Below the pieces are notes generated by a model, which saw nothing but the letters and a program-made list of their open reading frames with translations, did not search any database and was not told the origin of the DNA. DNA of 25,808 nucleotides, taken from the NCBI GenBank assembly GCA_038203695.1, contig JBBRDQ010000048.1:1-25808 (forward strand), in the 5' to 3' direction. Shown in pieces: positions 7,917 through 16,611 of the stretch. Made by a program: the position numbers and the translations under genes. Source of the DNA: M3007 sp038203695 (GTDB lineage Bacteria > Bacteroidota > Bacteroidia > Chitinophagales > Saprospiraceae). Position 1 is the first letter of the stretch. Each line of letters begins with the position of its first letter.

Positions 7917-9581
7917 TTATTTCCCGCCATCCCGCAACGCCCGCCGCAGAATCTTACCGATATTTGTCTTCGGCAGCTCGGTGCGGAATTCCACTTGTTT
8001 CGGAATTTTATACCCGGTCATTTGCTCCCGGCAATAAGCGATGACTTCTTCTGCCGACAGCGACGGGTCTTTTTTTACGATAAACACCTTGACGACTTCC
8101 CCGGATTTCTCATCGGGCATGCCGATCGCGGCCGATTCCAGCACTTTCGGGTGCATGGCTAGCACGTCTTCAATTTCGTTGGGGTATACATTAAATCCGG
8201 ATACGAGGATCATGTCTTTTTTGCGGTCGACGATTTGAAAATAGCCGTTTTCGTGCATAAAACCGATATCTCCGGTACACAACCAGCCGTCTTTAATTAC
8301 CTGCGCGGTATCTTCCGGACGTTGCCAGTAACCTTTCATCACCTGCGGTCCACGGGCCTGGATCTCTCCTACATTGTCTTTGCTGGATACGATAACATTA
8401 CCATCATCATCGGCAATACGCACATCCGTGGATGGCGCCGGCATACCGATGGTGCCCAGCTGCATCGTACCGTCGACCGGATTGCAGGTAATCACCGGGC
8501 TGGATTCAGTCATGCCATAGCCTTCCACAATTTCACAGCCGGTAACCTGTTGCCAGCGCTGCGCTACGGCACGCTGCAAAGCCATGCCACCGGCGCAGGA
8601 AATTTTCAGATCGCTGAAATCCAGGCTAGCAAAGTCGGGGTGATTGAGCAGGGCGTTGAAGAGCGTATTGACGGCGGTGACCATACTCGGGCGGTACTTG
8701 CGCCACTCCTTGATGACGGCGGGCAGGTCGCGAGCATTGACAATCAGGATACTGCGTCCGCCGATGCTCATGATGGACAGGCAGTTGACTGTAAAGGCAA
8801 AAATATGGTATAATGGCAGCGGACAGAAGACGGTTTCCTCGCGTTCCTTGAGTTTGGGCGACATGATTGCTTTTATCTGCAACATATTGGCAATCAGGTT
8901 TTTATTGGTCAGCATGGCGCCTTTGGCCACGCCGGTTGTGCCGCCGGTATATTGCAAAATAATGGTATCGTCGGGGCCGGACTGGAATGGTTTAATGGTG
9001 AAATTCCGGCCTTCGCGCAGGGCAGTTTTAAAAGAAACCGTGTTGGCGAGGGTATATTTGGGCACCAGTTTTTTGATATTGCGGACGACAAAATTGACGA
9101 TGGTTCCCTTCAGGCCCAGCATCTCGCCGATGCTGGTCAGAATGATCGTTTTGATGTGCGTTTCGCCGATAATCTGTTGCAGGTTGCTGGCGAAATTTTC
9201 GGCGATAATAATGGCTTTCGCGCCCGAATCGGTGAACTGGTGTTTCATTTCCCGCGGTGTGTACAGCGGGTTGGTATTGACCAGGATCAAACCAGCACGC
9301 AGCGCGCCAAATAGCGCGATCGGATACTGGATCAGATTAGGCATCATCAGCGCGATGCGGTCCCCCGGCTCGAGGCCGCGCGAATGCAGGTAAGCCGCAA
9401 ACTGAGCGCTATGGGTGTCCACCTCGCCAAAAGTGAGGGTTTTGCCCATAAAGACAAACGCAGGTAGATCGCGGTACTGCTTGAAGCAGTCCTCAATCAT
9501 ATCGATCAGGCGCGGAAATACATTGGCATCGATATTCACCGGTACGCCGGCAGGGTAGTGTTGCAGCCAGGGTTTGTCCAT
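7917..9581 (-). CDS. fadD: Long-chain fatty acid--CoA ligase (FadD-like)
   Basis: It activates fatty acids to acyl-CoA through an acyl-adenylate, using ATP and CoA. The 554-residue ANL-family enzyme has the P-loop YTGGTTGVAKG at 211-221, the acyl-adenylate motif GYGMTESSPV at 354-363, DGWLCTGD at 431-438, DRKKDMILVSGFNVYPNEIE around 452-471 and the catalytic lysine in GKILRR near residue 543. The MPNLIQYPIALFGALRAGLILVNTNPLYTPREM stretch and overall length match proteobacterial FadD. There is no signal peptide; the family acts at the inner face of the membrane. ATG 9579-9581 is the only plausible start, with a candidate promoter 34-66 bases upstream. Chain-length preference cannot be read from sequence. 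The glycosyltransferase gene lies 73 bases upstream on the same strand. Confidence 0.93.
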   Translation of the reverse strand: MDKPWLQHYPAGVPVNIDANVFPRLIDMIEDCFKQYRDLPAFVFMGKTLTFGEVDTHSAQFAAYLHSRGLEPGDRIALMMPNLIQYPIALFGALRAGLILVNTNPLYTPREMKHQFTDSGAKAIIIAENFASNLQQIIGETHIKTIILTSIGEMLGLKGTIVNFVVRNIKKLVPKYTLANTVSFKTALREGRNFTIKPFQSGPDDTIILQYTGGTTGVAKGAMLTNKNLIANMLQIKAIMSPKLKEREETVFCPLPLYHIFAFTVNCLSIMSIGGRSILIVNARDLPAVIKEWRKYRPSMVTAVNTLFNALLNHPDFASLDFSDLKISCAGGMALQRAVAQRWQQVTGCEIVEGYGMTESSPVITCNPVDGTMQLGTIGMPAPSTDVRIADDDGNVIVSSKDNVGEIQARGPQVMKGYWQRPEDTAQVIKDGWLCTGDIGFMHENGYFQIVDRKKDMILVSGFNVYPNEIEDVLAMHPKVLESAAIGMPDEKSGEVVKVFIVKKDPSLSAEEVIAYCREQMTGYKIPKQVEFRTELPKTNIGKILRRALRDGGK

Positions 9582-9614
9582 GAGTAGTATTGGTTAGGTA
9601 TGGTTAATCCGTGC

Positions 9615-9647
9615 CAAAGATTTTGAAAAGATAGTCACATCGCCAAA
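9615..9647 (-). promoter_or_regulatory. Candidate promoter of fadD
   Basis: On the minus strand TTTG (9644-9647) and AATCTTTG (9615-9622) are spaced by 21 bases, followed by GCAC. This is an exact -33 and a seven-of-eight match to the -7 element of Bacteroidota promoters. It starts just beyond the stop codon of the upstream glycosyltransferase gene. Confidence 0.5.
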
Positions 9648-9654
9648 TTTTGCG

Positions 9655-11367
9655 TCAGCGATTTTCAGATTTCAAAATTTTAAGTAAAAATACGTGATCC
9701 AGACTGGTTGGCCGGGTCGCAGGATTCAAGAAGGAGGTCTTCAACAGCGCTGCCTGAAAATGATCGAAACGGGCGGTTGTTTCGTACCTAACCCCCGCTG
9801 TATCCAGTTGTGTTTTGCCCGTTTCGTTGGTGTAGATCCAGTAGTCGCCCTGTTCGGAAGCGCGGACTTTTACTTGCTCCACACTCGCCAGTTTCTCGGT
9901 GATGTACCGGTTATAGAAATCCAGTGTATGGCTGTGCCGATTGAAAAATGCCAGTTTTTTGGCAGGAATGCCGTGTTCATGGGCCCATTTGGCCGCTGTA
10001 GCCCCACTTTGATAGGGTAACAGATTAGGGTAAAAATGAAAATTAACCACCAGCATAACCACCAACGCCATTAAAACACTGCGCTGGACAAACACATCGG
10101 CATCCGGCGGGGCGGGGTTGCGCAGGATACGCAGCAGTAACCAGATCGTCCCGATTGCCGGGATACTCCAAACGAACAGGTTAGGCGAAAAGAAGACATA
10201 TCCAACCAGCAAAAATGCGGCAGTCAGCATAATTAGGCCCACCAGATATTGTGTCCCAAATGCTAACCGGATTCGCCAGCGATCCGGTTTTTCGGTAAAG
10301 ATAACGTGGATGTAACGGGCTGCCAGCACCGACGCCCACGGTAAAGTGATGAAAATATAATGCGGCAACTTGTATTTAGATAGGGAAAGCGCCACAAAAG
10401 TGAGTACAAAACCGCCCAGCGAATAGGCCTCCTCGCGGTCGGGAACGCGCAGCCAGGCACCTAATTGCCGCAATCGCTGCCACAACGCGCCCACCATCAG
10501 CAGGGGCCAGGGCAAAAAACACCACAAATACACGTGCAGAAAATACAGGCTGGTGGTGTCGTTTTTCCAGACATTCTCGCCGGTGATGCGACCAAAACTC
10601 TGTTCCCAAAAGAAAAAATAAAGACCCGAAACGCCACTCCGGTCATTTACCGTTTTTTCCGGATGCAGGTCGAATTGCTGATATAAACCCCAGCACATGG
10701 GCATCAGTAAAAGGGCGGTGACGCACAATCCGGCCAGCCATTGCCAGCGAAAAAGATTGCGCCAATCGCGCCGCAGCAGCAGGTGGGTGCCGAGTGCCAG
10801 ACCGGGCATCACCAGGCCGATGGGGCCTTTGGAAAGCATCGCCAGCGCAAGGCAACAAAAGGCCCAAAGCAGATTTGACCAGCGCTTAAACTGCATATAT
10901 TCAGCCAGTTGCCATACGGCGCAGGTAGTGGTGCCCAACAGTAAAGTATCCGTTCGCACGTCATTGCACAAAACAATAAAACCGGCGGATGCGGCTAGTA
11001 TAAAGGCCGCATGGCGGGCGGTTTGCACCGTATAAAATAGTTTTGTAAAACGGAAAACACCATACACGCCTAAGAGGGCGGCCAACAGCGAAGGTAACTT
11101 GTACGCCCAGTTAGAAAATCCGAACAGCCGGAATGAGGCGGCTGAAAACCAAAATAATAAAGGGGGCTTGTCCAGATAATCCGCTCCGCGGTGCAACACT
11201 TGCAGCCACGAATCGTGTTGTTCCATTTCCATGGAAATCGAGGCGTATTGCGACGCATCGACGTCCATTACATCCAGGAAAAGACCGCGAACCAGCACAG
11301 CAGCAAGTCCAAATGCCAGCCACCACCAGGGCGAAGTATGACGAGTAGAAAGTAAGGGTACACGCAT
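9655..11367 (-). CDS. ArnT-like GT-C glycosyltransferase (PMT_2/GT83-type), polytopic membrane protein
   Basis: Such enzymes transfer a sugar from a polyprenyl-phosphate donor to lipid A, another glycan or a protein on the outer face of the inner membrane. The 570-residue chain has about a dozen hydrophobic segments. The first loop carries DVDASQYASISMEM (the Asp-containing motif that is DETRYAEI-like in ArnT), followed by YLDKPPLLFWFSAASFRLFG, also characteristic of ArnT/PMT_2 proteins. A soluble C-terminal part follows (FFNRHSHTLDFYNRY onward). ATG 11365-11367 (MRVPLLS) is chosen because the longer open frame begins at a TTG at 11496, inside a terminator loop, and its extra 43 residues are unlike a membrane N-terminus. 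Substrate is unknown; lipid A modification with aminoarabinose is not supported by any arn neighbour. The DUF2723 gene is directly upstream. Confidence 0.85.
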   Translation of the reverse strand: MRVPLLSTRHTSPWWWLAFGLAAVLVRGLFLDVMDVDASQYASISMEMEQHDSWLQVLHRGADYLDKPPLLFWFSAASFRLFGFSNWAYKLPSLLAALLGVYGVFRFTKLFYTVQTARHAAFILAASAGFIVLCNDVRTDTLLLGTTTCAVWQLAEYMQFKRWSNLLWAFCCLALAMLSKGPIGLVMPGLALGTHLLLRRDWRNLFRWQWLAGLCVTALLLMPMCWGLYQQFDLHPEKTVNDRSGVSGLYFFFWEQSFGRITGENVWKNDTTSLYFLHVYLWCFLPWPLLMVGALWQRLRQLGAWLRVPDREEAYSLGGFVLTFVALSLSKYKLPHYIFITLPWASVLAARYIHVIFTEKPDRWRIRLAFGTQYLVGLIMLTAAFLLVGYVFFSPNLFVWSIPAIGTIWLLLRILRNPAPPDADVFVQRSVLMALVVMLVVNFHFYPNLLPYQSGATAAKWAHEHGIPAKKLAFFNRHSHTLDFYNRYITEKLASVEQVKVRASEQGDYWIYTNETGKTQLDTAGVRYETTARFDHFQAALLKTSFLNPATRPTSLDHVFLLKILKSENR

Positions 11368-11461
11368 GGACCGCAAAAGTCGGAAAAGAACTTGCGTTGC
11401 GGCATATTCTGAAGATTTACTGGCGAAATATTTTTTGTGCGTTTCCCATCGGGTAATACGC

Positions 11462-11518
11462 AAGTGCCCAAAAGACGTGCGCCACCCCGAGATCAATCGG
11501 AGTGGCGCACGGGCACTT
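11462..11518 (-). terminator. Terminator after the DUF2723 gene
   Basis: A 14-bp stem (11477-11490 with 11497-11510, six-base loop) is nested in an outer 8-bp stem (11462-11469 with 11511-11518). In minus-strand RNA the single inner irregularity is a G-U pair, whereas on the plus strand it is an A-C mismatch. The following minus-strand bases (GTCTTTTGGG) form only a short T run, so termination may be partial, leaving some readthrough into the glycosyltransferase gene. Confidence 0.65.
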
Positions 11519-11541
11519 CTATAATACCAATCAGATTTCGT

Positions 11542-14500
11542 CTACTGGCCGATCGGTTGGCTTGGTGCCTGCGGCAGGTTCTTACCCAGGCGTTCTTCCA
11601 GTTCTTTAAGCAGGGCTTCATCGCCCATTTTCTGGGCGGTGTTGAGCAGGTTGGCCGTCGTGCTGCGCGCCATTTGCAAATCCTGCGCGTATTGGCCCTG
11701 CAAATTTTTCGGCTGCGACTCGATGAACCGGAATTGTTGCTCCATGGTCGTCGCAATTTCCCGGATTTTCGCGGCTGCTTTTTCCTTCGCGCCGGCCTGG
11801 GCATATACGTCGGTCATCAGTGCAGTGAACTGGTCGTACTGAAAATTATACTGCGGGAATGCCTCGAAGTACTTGTCTGTCAACGCGACCGCCTTGTCCT
11901 TTTTACCTTCGATCGCCAATTGACGGCCGACGCGGATAAAGGTCATGCGCATAGTTTGCAGGCTTGGCATGTAAGAACGGTCGATAAACTGGCGCTCTTT
12001 ATCAAAGTTACCCCACTGCCATTTTTCCATAATATTATTGAACGCGAGATCGGACGCAACCCGGCCGGCACCGATAATGCCGAAATTAGTCATAGCATCT
12101 TTGCTGTCGGTGCGAATCGGCACCAGGCGCAAGCCCAAACCTTCCAGTTGGAGGTAGTCTTCCAGGCCGAGCAATTTCTCTTCGCGGCAGGTTACGGCCC
12201 AGTAGATCGGGCGCTCCCAGACATTGGACGCAATCAGGTCCAAAATGGCCATCTCGTCTTTGATGAGGGCTGGATTGTCTTTATCGAGTGGCAATTCAAA
12301 GTGAATCGTATCCAAAACCGCCGTATCGGACGGCATTATAGCGCCACTTTTCAAGGCTTCGGCCCGATTGACCGGAATAGATATTTTGCTGGTAGGCAAA
12401 TAAGTATCAAAACCGCGGCCGCTGCGCGCCGGTAAAGGATGGTCTTCGCTGAGGAATTTTACCACCTCCTGAATCGTCATTTCCTTGCCACCACTGCGTT
12501 CGTCGTAGAAGGGTGTCTGGACGCGTTTGAATCCGCGAATTTTGTCCGCCCCAATACTCAATTTGATCGCCGGTGAATTATTGGTCGCCCGGCGCAACTG
12601 GTCGATGTACCAGTCCACCGCGATCAGCGATAAATTGACCACGCGTATATCTGTACGAATGCCTTCCACTTCCTGCGAATACCAGAGTGGATACGTGTCA
12701 TTGTCGCCATACGTGAAGATAATGGCGTTAGGAGCACAGGATTCCAGGAAGTTGCGGGCGTAATCGCGGCTGGCGTATTGTTTGGCGCGGCTGTGATCGT
12801 CCCAGTTTTGGGTAACCATCAGCAGGGGCGCGCTGATGCCGATCAAAGTAGCAATCCCGGCACCGGCGATACCGGGTAATCGCAGGTTCTTGGTAAATAC
12901 CTCAAAGAGCGCGATGACGCCCATCCCGATCCAGATCGTGAACGTAAAGAAGGAGCCTACCAGCACATAATCGCGTTCGCGCGGCTCGTTCGGTGGTTGA
13001 TTGGAGTATAGAATAATGGCGAGGCCGGTCATGAAAAACAGCACCAGTAGCGCGATAAAATCCTTCGGACGGCGCATGGCGTGGAATACCGCGCCGAAAA
13101 TTCCCAGCAAAAACGGGATGAGATAATACTTGTTATTGGCCTGGTTATTCTTTTGAAAATCAGGCAGTTCCGCTTGATTACCGATACGGCCCTGATCCAG
13201 GACGTCGAATCCGGTGATCCAGTTGCCGGAACTTGGGTCCCAGGAATAGTAACCTTGTTCGCCGTTCTGGCGACCGGAGAAATTCCACATGAAATAGCGC
13301 CAGTACATCCATTTGATCTGGTAGTTCCAGAAAAAGTTAAGGTTGTCGCCCAGGGTGATCGGGGCGCGGCTTTTTTCTTTATCGATCCAGCGGCGGTACA
13401 ACGCCGGACGGCCCTGCGAGTAGTCGCCCATGCGCGGGAACAACGTATTGCCTGCCGGGTCGAACTTGTAATCCGTTTTTTCATCCACTATTTCATAGTG
13501 GTCGCCTACGCGTCCGTAACGCGGTTCGGAGGATACATCGATGGGTTTTGCGTCAAAATTAGGGCCGTTGAACAACGGGCGCTCGCCATACTGCTCCCGG
13601 TTGAGGTAAGGCAGCAAACGCGCGGCATCCGACGGGTTGTTCATGTTGATCGGCGTGTTGGCATTGGCGCGAATAACGACCATACCATACGACATGTAAG
13701 CGAGGATAACAACCCCCAAACCAACCGAGAAGCGCTGGGCCATGCCGCGCGGCATTTTGGCAATCAACAAGAAAATACCCAGGCCGTAAACGATAACTGT
13801 TTTAATGATTTTGGCAAAACCAGCGCCTGCGGATTGCGTATTATAGGCAAATGCAATTGCTACCAGGAGCGTAACTACGGAAGCCAGTACAATTTCCAGC
13901 ACGCCCAAACCGCTGCCGGCTGGCCGCATGGAAACCCGCAAACCAAACCAAACAATACCACCGAGGATCAAGAACAGGGGGAAAAGACCTGAGTTGAAGG
14001 GTAACCCAAAAGAGTTGACCAACAGCCGGTCATAGGCGCTCCATATTTCTGGAATTCCTGTAATTACTACCGACTGCAACAGAAAAATCAGCAACGCGCC
14101 AATTAAAAGTGCACCGATCGCGCCCCATGGATTCGGGTCTTTGGATTTTTTAAAATAATACAGCAGCGCCAGAGCGGGGAACGTAAGCAGGCTGAGCAAG
14201 TGTACGCCAATGGACAAAGCCACGGAATACATGGCAAAAATCAACCAGCGGTCCGCATCCGCTGTATCGGGCAGATTGTACCATTTCAGCGCCGCCCACA
14301 GCGTCATACAGGTGAAAAAGGTGGACATCGCATATACCTCGCCTTCAACCGCCGAGAACCAGACGGAGGTGCAGAAAGCGGTGCTTAAACCGGCTACCAC
14401 ACCCGCTGCTACCACCGCAACTGCCTGACCGCCAACTGGATCGTTGGCCCGGCCGACCAGTACCAGCCGTGCCAGGATAGTAGTGCTCCAGCAGACAAAC

Positions 14501-14781
14501 AAGGCTGCAAATGCTGTGCAAAGTGCGGAAAGCAAGTTTACTGAATAGGCGATTGTGGAAGGATTGCTGGATACGATACTGCCGACCCAGGCAAAAAGAC
14601 GACCCACCAGCAGGAAGATGGGAGCGCCAGGCGGGTGTACAACTTGCAATTTATAGGCGCCGGAAACGAATTCACCGCAGTCCCAGAGGCTGCCGGTCGG
14701 TTGTGCTGCCGCGCTTAATACCACTGCGGCAACGGCAAAAGTCAGCCAGCCGGCAATGTTGTTCAACGTCTTAAAATTCAT
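11542..14781 (-). CDS. DUF2723 polytopic membrane protein (TMEM260-like, putative protein O-mannosyltransferase)
   Basis: A 1079-residue protein with a large N-terminal membrane region of about twelve or more segments, followed by a long soluble C-terminal part that ends in helical TPR-like sequence (GKKDKAVALTDKYFEAFPQYNFQYDQF). The N-terminal signature PTGSLWDCGEFVSGAYKLQVVHPPGAP identifies DUF2723; the Asp/Glu in WDCGEF sits in the first outer loop, where GT-C enzymes carry their catalytic acid. Human TMEM260 of this family is a protein O-mannosyltransferase, so a sugar-transfer role is likely by homology, but donor and acceptor are unknown. Large size is normal for Bacteroidota members. 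The start is ATG 14779-14781 (MNFKTLNN); the open frame extends three codons to a TTG at 14790, which is less likely. The ArnT-like gene follows downstream, making a two-gene GT-C neighbourhood. Confidence 0.88.
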   Translation of the reverse strand: MNFKTLNNIAGWLTFAVAAVVLSAAAQPTGSLWDCGEFVSGAYKLQVVHPPGAPIFLLVGRLFAWVGSIVSSNPSTIAYSVNLLSALCTAFAALFVCWSTTILARLVLVGRANDPVGGQAVAVVAAGVVAGLSTAFCTSVWFSAVEGEVYAMSTFFTCMTLWAALKWYNLPDTADADRWLIFAMYSVALSIGVHLLSLLTFPALALLYYFKKSKDPNPWGAIGALLIGALLIFLLQSVVITGIPEIWSAYDRLLVNSFGLPFNSGLFPLFLILGGIVWFGLRVSMRPAGSGLGVLEIVLASVVTLLVAIAFAYNTQSAGAGFAKIIKTVIVYGLGIFLLIAKMPRGMAQRFSVGLGVVILAYMSYGMVVIRANANTPINMNNPSDAARLLPYLNREQYGERPLFNGPNFDAKPIDVSSEPRYGRVGDHYEIVDEKTDYKFDPAGNTLFPRMGDYSQGRPALYRRWIDKEKSRAPITLGDNLNFFWNYQIKWMYWRYFMWNFSGRQNGEQGYYSWDPSSGNWITGFDVLDQGRIGNQAELPDFQKNNQANNKYYLIPFLLGIFGAVFHAMRRPKDFIALLVLFFMTGLAIILYSNQPPNEPRERDYVLVGSFFTFTIWIGMGVIALFEVFTKNLRLPGIAGAGIATLIGISAPLLMVTQNWDDHSRAKQYASRDYARNFLESCAPNAIIFTYGDNDTYPLWYSQEVEGIRTDIRVVNLSLIAVDWYIDQLRRATNNSPAIKLSIGADKIRGFKRVQTPFYDERSGGKEMTIQEVVKFLSEDHPLPARSGRGFDTYLPTSKISIPVNRAEALKSGAIMPSDTAVLDTIHFELPLDKDNPALIKDEMAILDLIASNVWERPIYWAVTCREEKLLGLEDYLQLEGLGLRLVPIRTDSKDAMTNFGIIGAGRVASDLAFNNIMEKWQWGNFDKERQFIDRSYMPSLQTMRMTFIRVGRQLAIEGKKDKAVALTDKYFEAFPQYNFQYDQFTALMTDVYAQAGAKEKAAAKIREIATTMEQQFRFIESQPKNLQGQYAQDLQMARSTTANLLNTAQKMGDEALLKELEERLGKNLPQAPSQPIGQ

Positions 14782-14845
14782 GATTTTCAAATCTTTTGCT
14801 GTTAAAAAGACAGCCGCTAAATTAAAGGGTTGGCTTTTGAAGGTG

Positions 14846-14853
14846 CAAAACTA
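14846..14853 (-). promoter_or_regulatory. Candidate -7 element in front of the DUF2723 gene
   Basis: TAGTTTTG on the minus strand is an exact TAnnTTTG match followed by CACC, almost the same as the element at 2824-2831. A clear -33 TTTG at the right distance is not visible. It lies 27 bases beyond the stop codon of the upstream lipoprotein gene and about 65 bases from the chosen start. Confidence 0.4.
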
Positions 14854-14879
14854 AAAAAGTATTCATATTTCCGGAAGGG

Positions 14880-15698
14880 TCATTTGCGAATCATCTTTGC
14901 GCCGGCTCTTCTTTCCAGTTCCGGCATGGTGAAGGTATCCGTCAGCCGGTACGAAAAATTAAAACCCTGCGTGCCATATTGCTTGCGATAATACACCAAT
15001 CCCAGTCCTTTGGCATACCACTCTTCGCCGGTGCCTTCCACTTCCGCGCTGCCTTCCCGTTTGTTGCCGATGGCTTCGCGCAGACCGAAACGAACGCAGG
15101 GATACTTTTTGCCTTTGAAATCAAAATCGGGCCCATCGCCCAAAAAACGGCGGTTGCGAATGAGATATACAGTAGAACCAGGCTCAGCCGGCGGATTAAA
15201 TTGCAGTGAAAAGAGAAAAACGCCCAGCGAATCGGTCACCCGAAACGGGAAAACGTTGTTCGCAGCAATCCGAGTGGGAATTTGCACCTGTTTTTCCCCG
15301 CTGCTATCCGGCTCAAACAGGAAGTAACTGCGCGTAAGCGCACCGCTGGAAGTAATTTTTTCGGTGGTGATTTGGCTGATTTGAAATTTGGCGTCGTAGT
15401 AGGTGCCGGACAAAAACTGACCGCTATCGCGTAAAAAACTGGCGTAGTACCAGTATTCCGGCGCTACGGAGTCTATATCTGCCCGGTCGTATGCGTATAC
15501 GACGCCATCGCGCAGTGTTTCAACCGGAAAGTAATAGGCCCGGATATCGCGTTTGCCATCACCGCAGGCTGGCAACAAGAAGAGTATGGGCAAACCCAAG
15601 GTTACGATCCACCAAAAAGACGTATAAATGTCGGCTTGGGTTACGCTTGTGGTGCGTTGCGAGCAGTTTTTTGCGGTGCAATGAATCGGAAGCGGCAT
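14880..15698 (-). CDS. Putative lipoprotein of unknown function
   Basis: A 272-residue protein with a hydrophobic segment (FWWIVTLGLPILFLLPAC, residues 28-45) ending in a lipobox-like LPAC with Cys45 followed by GDGKRDI. This suggests lipidation and anchoring to an envelope membrane. The n-region before it is unusually long (about 27 residues) and weakly basic; no closer ATG is available, so the annotated start (ATG 15696-15698) may be right or the true start may be a non-ATG codon. The mature part is rich in aromatic and beta-type sequence (YYFPVETLRDGVVYAYD, YWYYASFLRDSGQFLSGTYYD, GEEWYAKGLGLVYYRKQYG) and looks like one compact soluble domain. I do not recognise the family. It lies 98 bases upstream of the DUF2723 gene, and divergent from folE. 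Confidence 0.75.
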   Translation of the reverse strand: MPLPIHCTAKNCSQRTTSVTQADIYTSFWWIVTLGLPILFLLPACGDGKRDIRAYYFPVETLRDGVVYAYDRADIDSVAPEYWYYASFLRDSGQFLSGTYYDAKFQISQITTEKITSSGALTRSYFLFEPDSSGEKQVQIPTRIAANNVFPFRVTDSLGVFLFSLQFNPPAEPGSTVYLIRNRRFLGDGPDFDFKGKKYPCVRFGLREAIGNKREGSAEVEGTGEEWYAKGLGLVYYRKQYGTQGFNFSYRLTDTFTMPELERRAGAKMIRK

Positions 15699-15856
15699 GT
15701 ATTGTTTAAGATTTTATAATGAAATAATGGAAATAATTAAACAGAATGACAAAGGTGTTGTTATGCTCTTCTCTTTAAGACTTAAAAAATATGGATTTGG
15801 CAATTGCGCGGAATAATCCAAAGGCTTACCCACTTTTCACTTTCAAAACCTAATCA

Positions 15857-16552
15857 ATGGCAGATTTTTTATTGAATGGACACTTGATCGGATTGGCTGA
15901 TACCGACGATCAAGGTGACCTTCACCTTCCCTCTTCTTCCGATACTCCGATGCACGATCACGCGTTCGAAATTTCTGACGAAGAAAAAATAGCCCGTATA
16001 TCAAGCCGTTTTGCTGAAATCATGGACATCCTCGGTCTTGATCTCCGCGATGACAGCCTGAAAGGAACGCCGCAACGGGTGGCAAAAATGTACGTTAATG
16101 AAGTTTTTCGGGGACTCAATCCGGCCAACAAACCGGCTGTAACCACCTTCGAAAATAAATACAACTACCGCCGTATGGTGGTCGAGCGCAATATCCCGTT
16201 GCAAAGTACTTGTGAACACCACTTTCAATCCATTTTCGGTATCGTGCACATCGCTTACATCCCCAACGGTCGCGTGGTCGGTTTATCCAAACTCAATCGT
16301 GTCGCCGATTTTTACGCGCGCCGTCCGCAGGTACAGGAACGGCTTACGGTGCAAATCGCGGATGAACTCAAGCATGTACTCAAAACGGACGACGTAGCAG
16401 TTTACATCGACGCCCGCCACATGTGTGTGCAGGCGCGCGGTGTATCGCATCATGGCGCTAGCACCATCACAGCGGAGTATTCCGGCAAATTTTTGAACGA
16501 GCATACCAAGCAAGAGTTCTTGATGGCCATTCATTCTAAAATGCCAGATTAG
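15857..16552 (+). CDS. folE: GTP cyclohydrolase I
   Basis: It converts GTP to 7,8-dihydroneopterin triphosphate, the first step to folate and, in some bacteria, to queuosine or biopterin. The 231-residue protein has zinc ligands Cys119 and His122 in STCEHHF and Cys190 in RHMCVQARG, the catalytic His in the same CEHH motif, and the signature GLSKLNRVADFYARRPQVQERLT at about 142-164. The C-terminal GVSHHGASTITAEYSGKF is typical. The core begins near residue 38; the first 37 residues, rich in Asp and Ser, are a variable extension. ATG 15857 is preceded by an A-rich stretch without Shine-Dalgarno. It stands divergent from the lipoprotein gene and convergent with the FadH-like gene; its TAG stop is part of a heptamer repeat. 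Confidence 0.97.
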   Translation: MADFLLNGHLIGLADTDDQGDLHLPSSSDTPMHDHAFEISDEEKIARISSRFAEIMDILGLDLRDDSLKGTPQRVAKMYVNEVFRGLNPANKPAVTTFENKYNYRRMVVERNIPLQSTCEHHFQSIFGIVHIAYIPNGRVVGLSKLNRVADFYARRPQVQERLTVQIADELKHVLKTDDVAVYIDARHMCVQARGVSHHGASTITAEYSGKFLNEHTKQEFLMAIHSKMPD

Positions 16553-16611
16553 TGATTAGTGAAGAGTGAAGATTTGGTTATGATTATAATGTCACGCTTC
16601 ACTCTTCACTC
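16551..16611. repeat. Inverted AGTGAAG heptamer repeats between folE and the fadH-like gene
   Basis: The left array AGTGATT, AGTGAAG, AGTGAAG (16551-16571) begins inside the folE stop codon. The right array at 16597-16611 is its inverted copy (14 bases identical) and contains the last codons and TGA stop of the fadH-like gene. Together they could form a 14-bp hairpin with a 25-base loop. There is no T tract, so I do not call it an intrinsic terminator. Confidence 0.85.

Noticed and set aside
11437..12435. 332-codon open frame on the plus strand opposite the DUF2723 and glycosyltransferase genes
   Set aside because: It crosses the terminator between two real minus-strand genes and is antisense to conserved sequence.
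13081..13992. 303-codon open frame on the plus strand inside the DUF2723 gene
   Set aside because: Antisense shadow; no domain, signal or family resemblance.
16551..16611. Intrinsic terminator between folE and fadH
   Set aside because: The inverted repeat could fold, but there is no T tract on either side and the loop is 25 bases; it is listed as a repeat instead.
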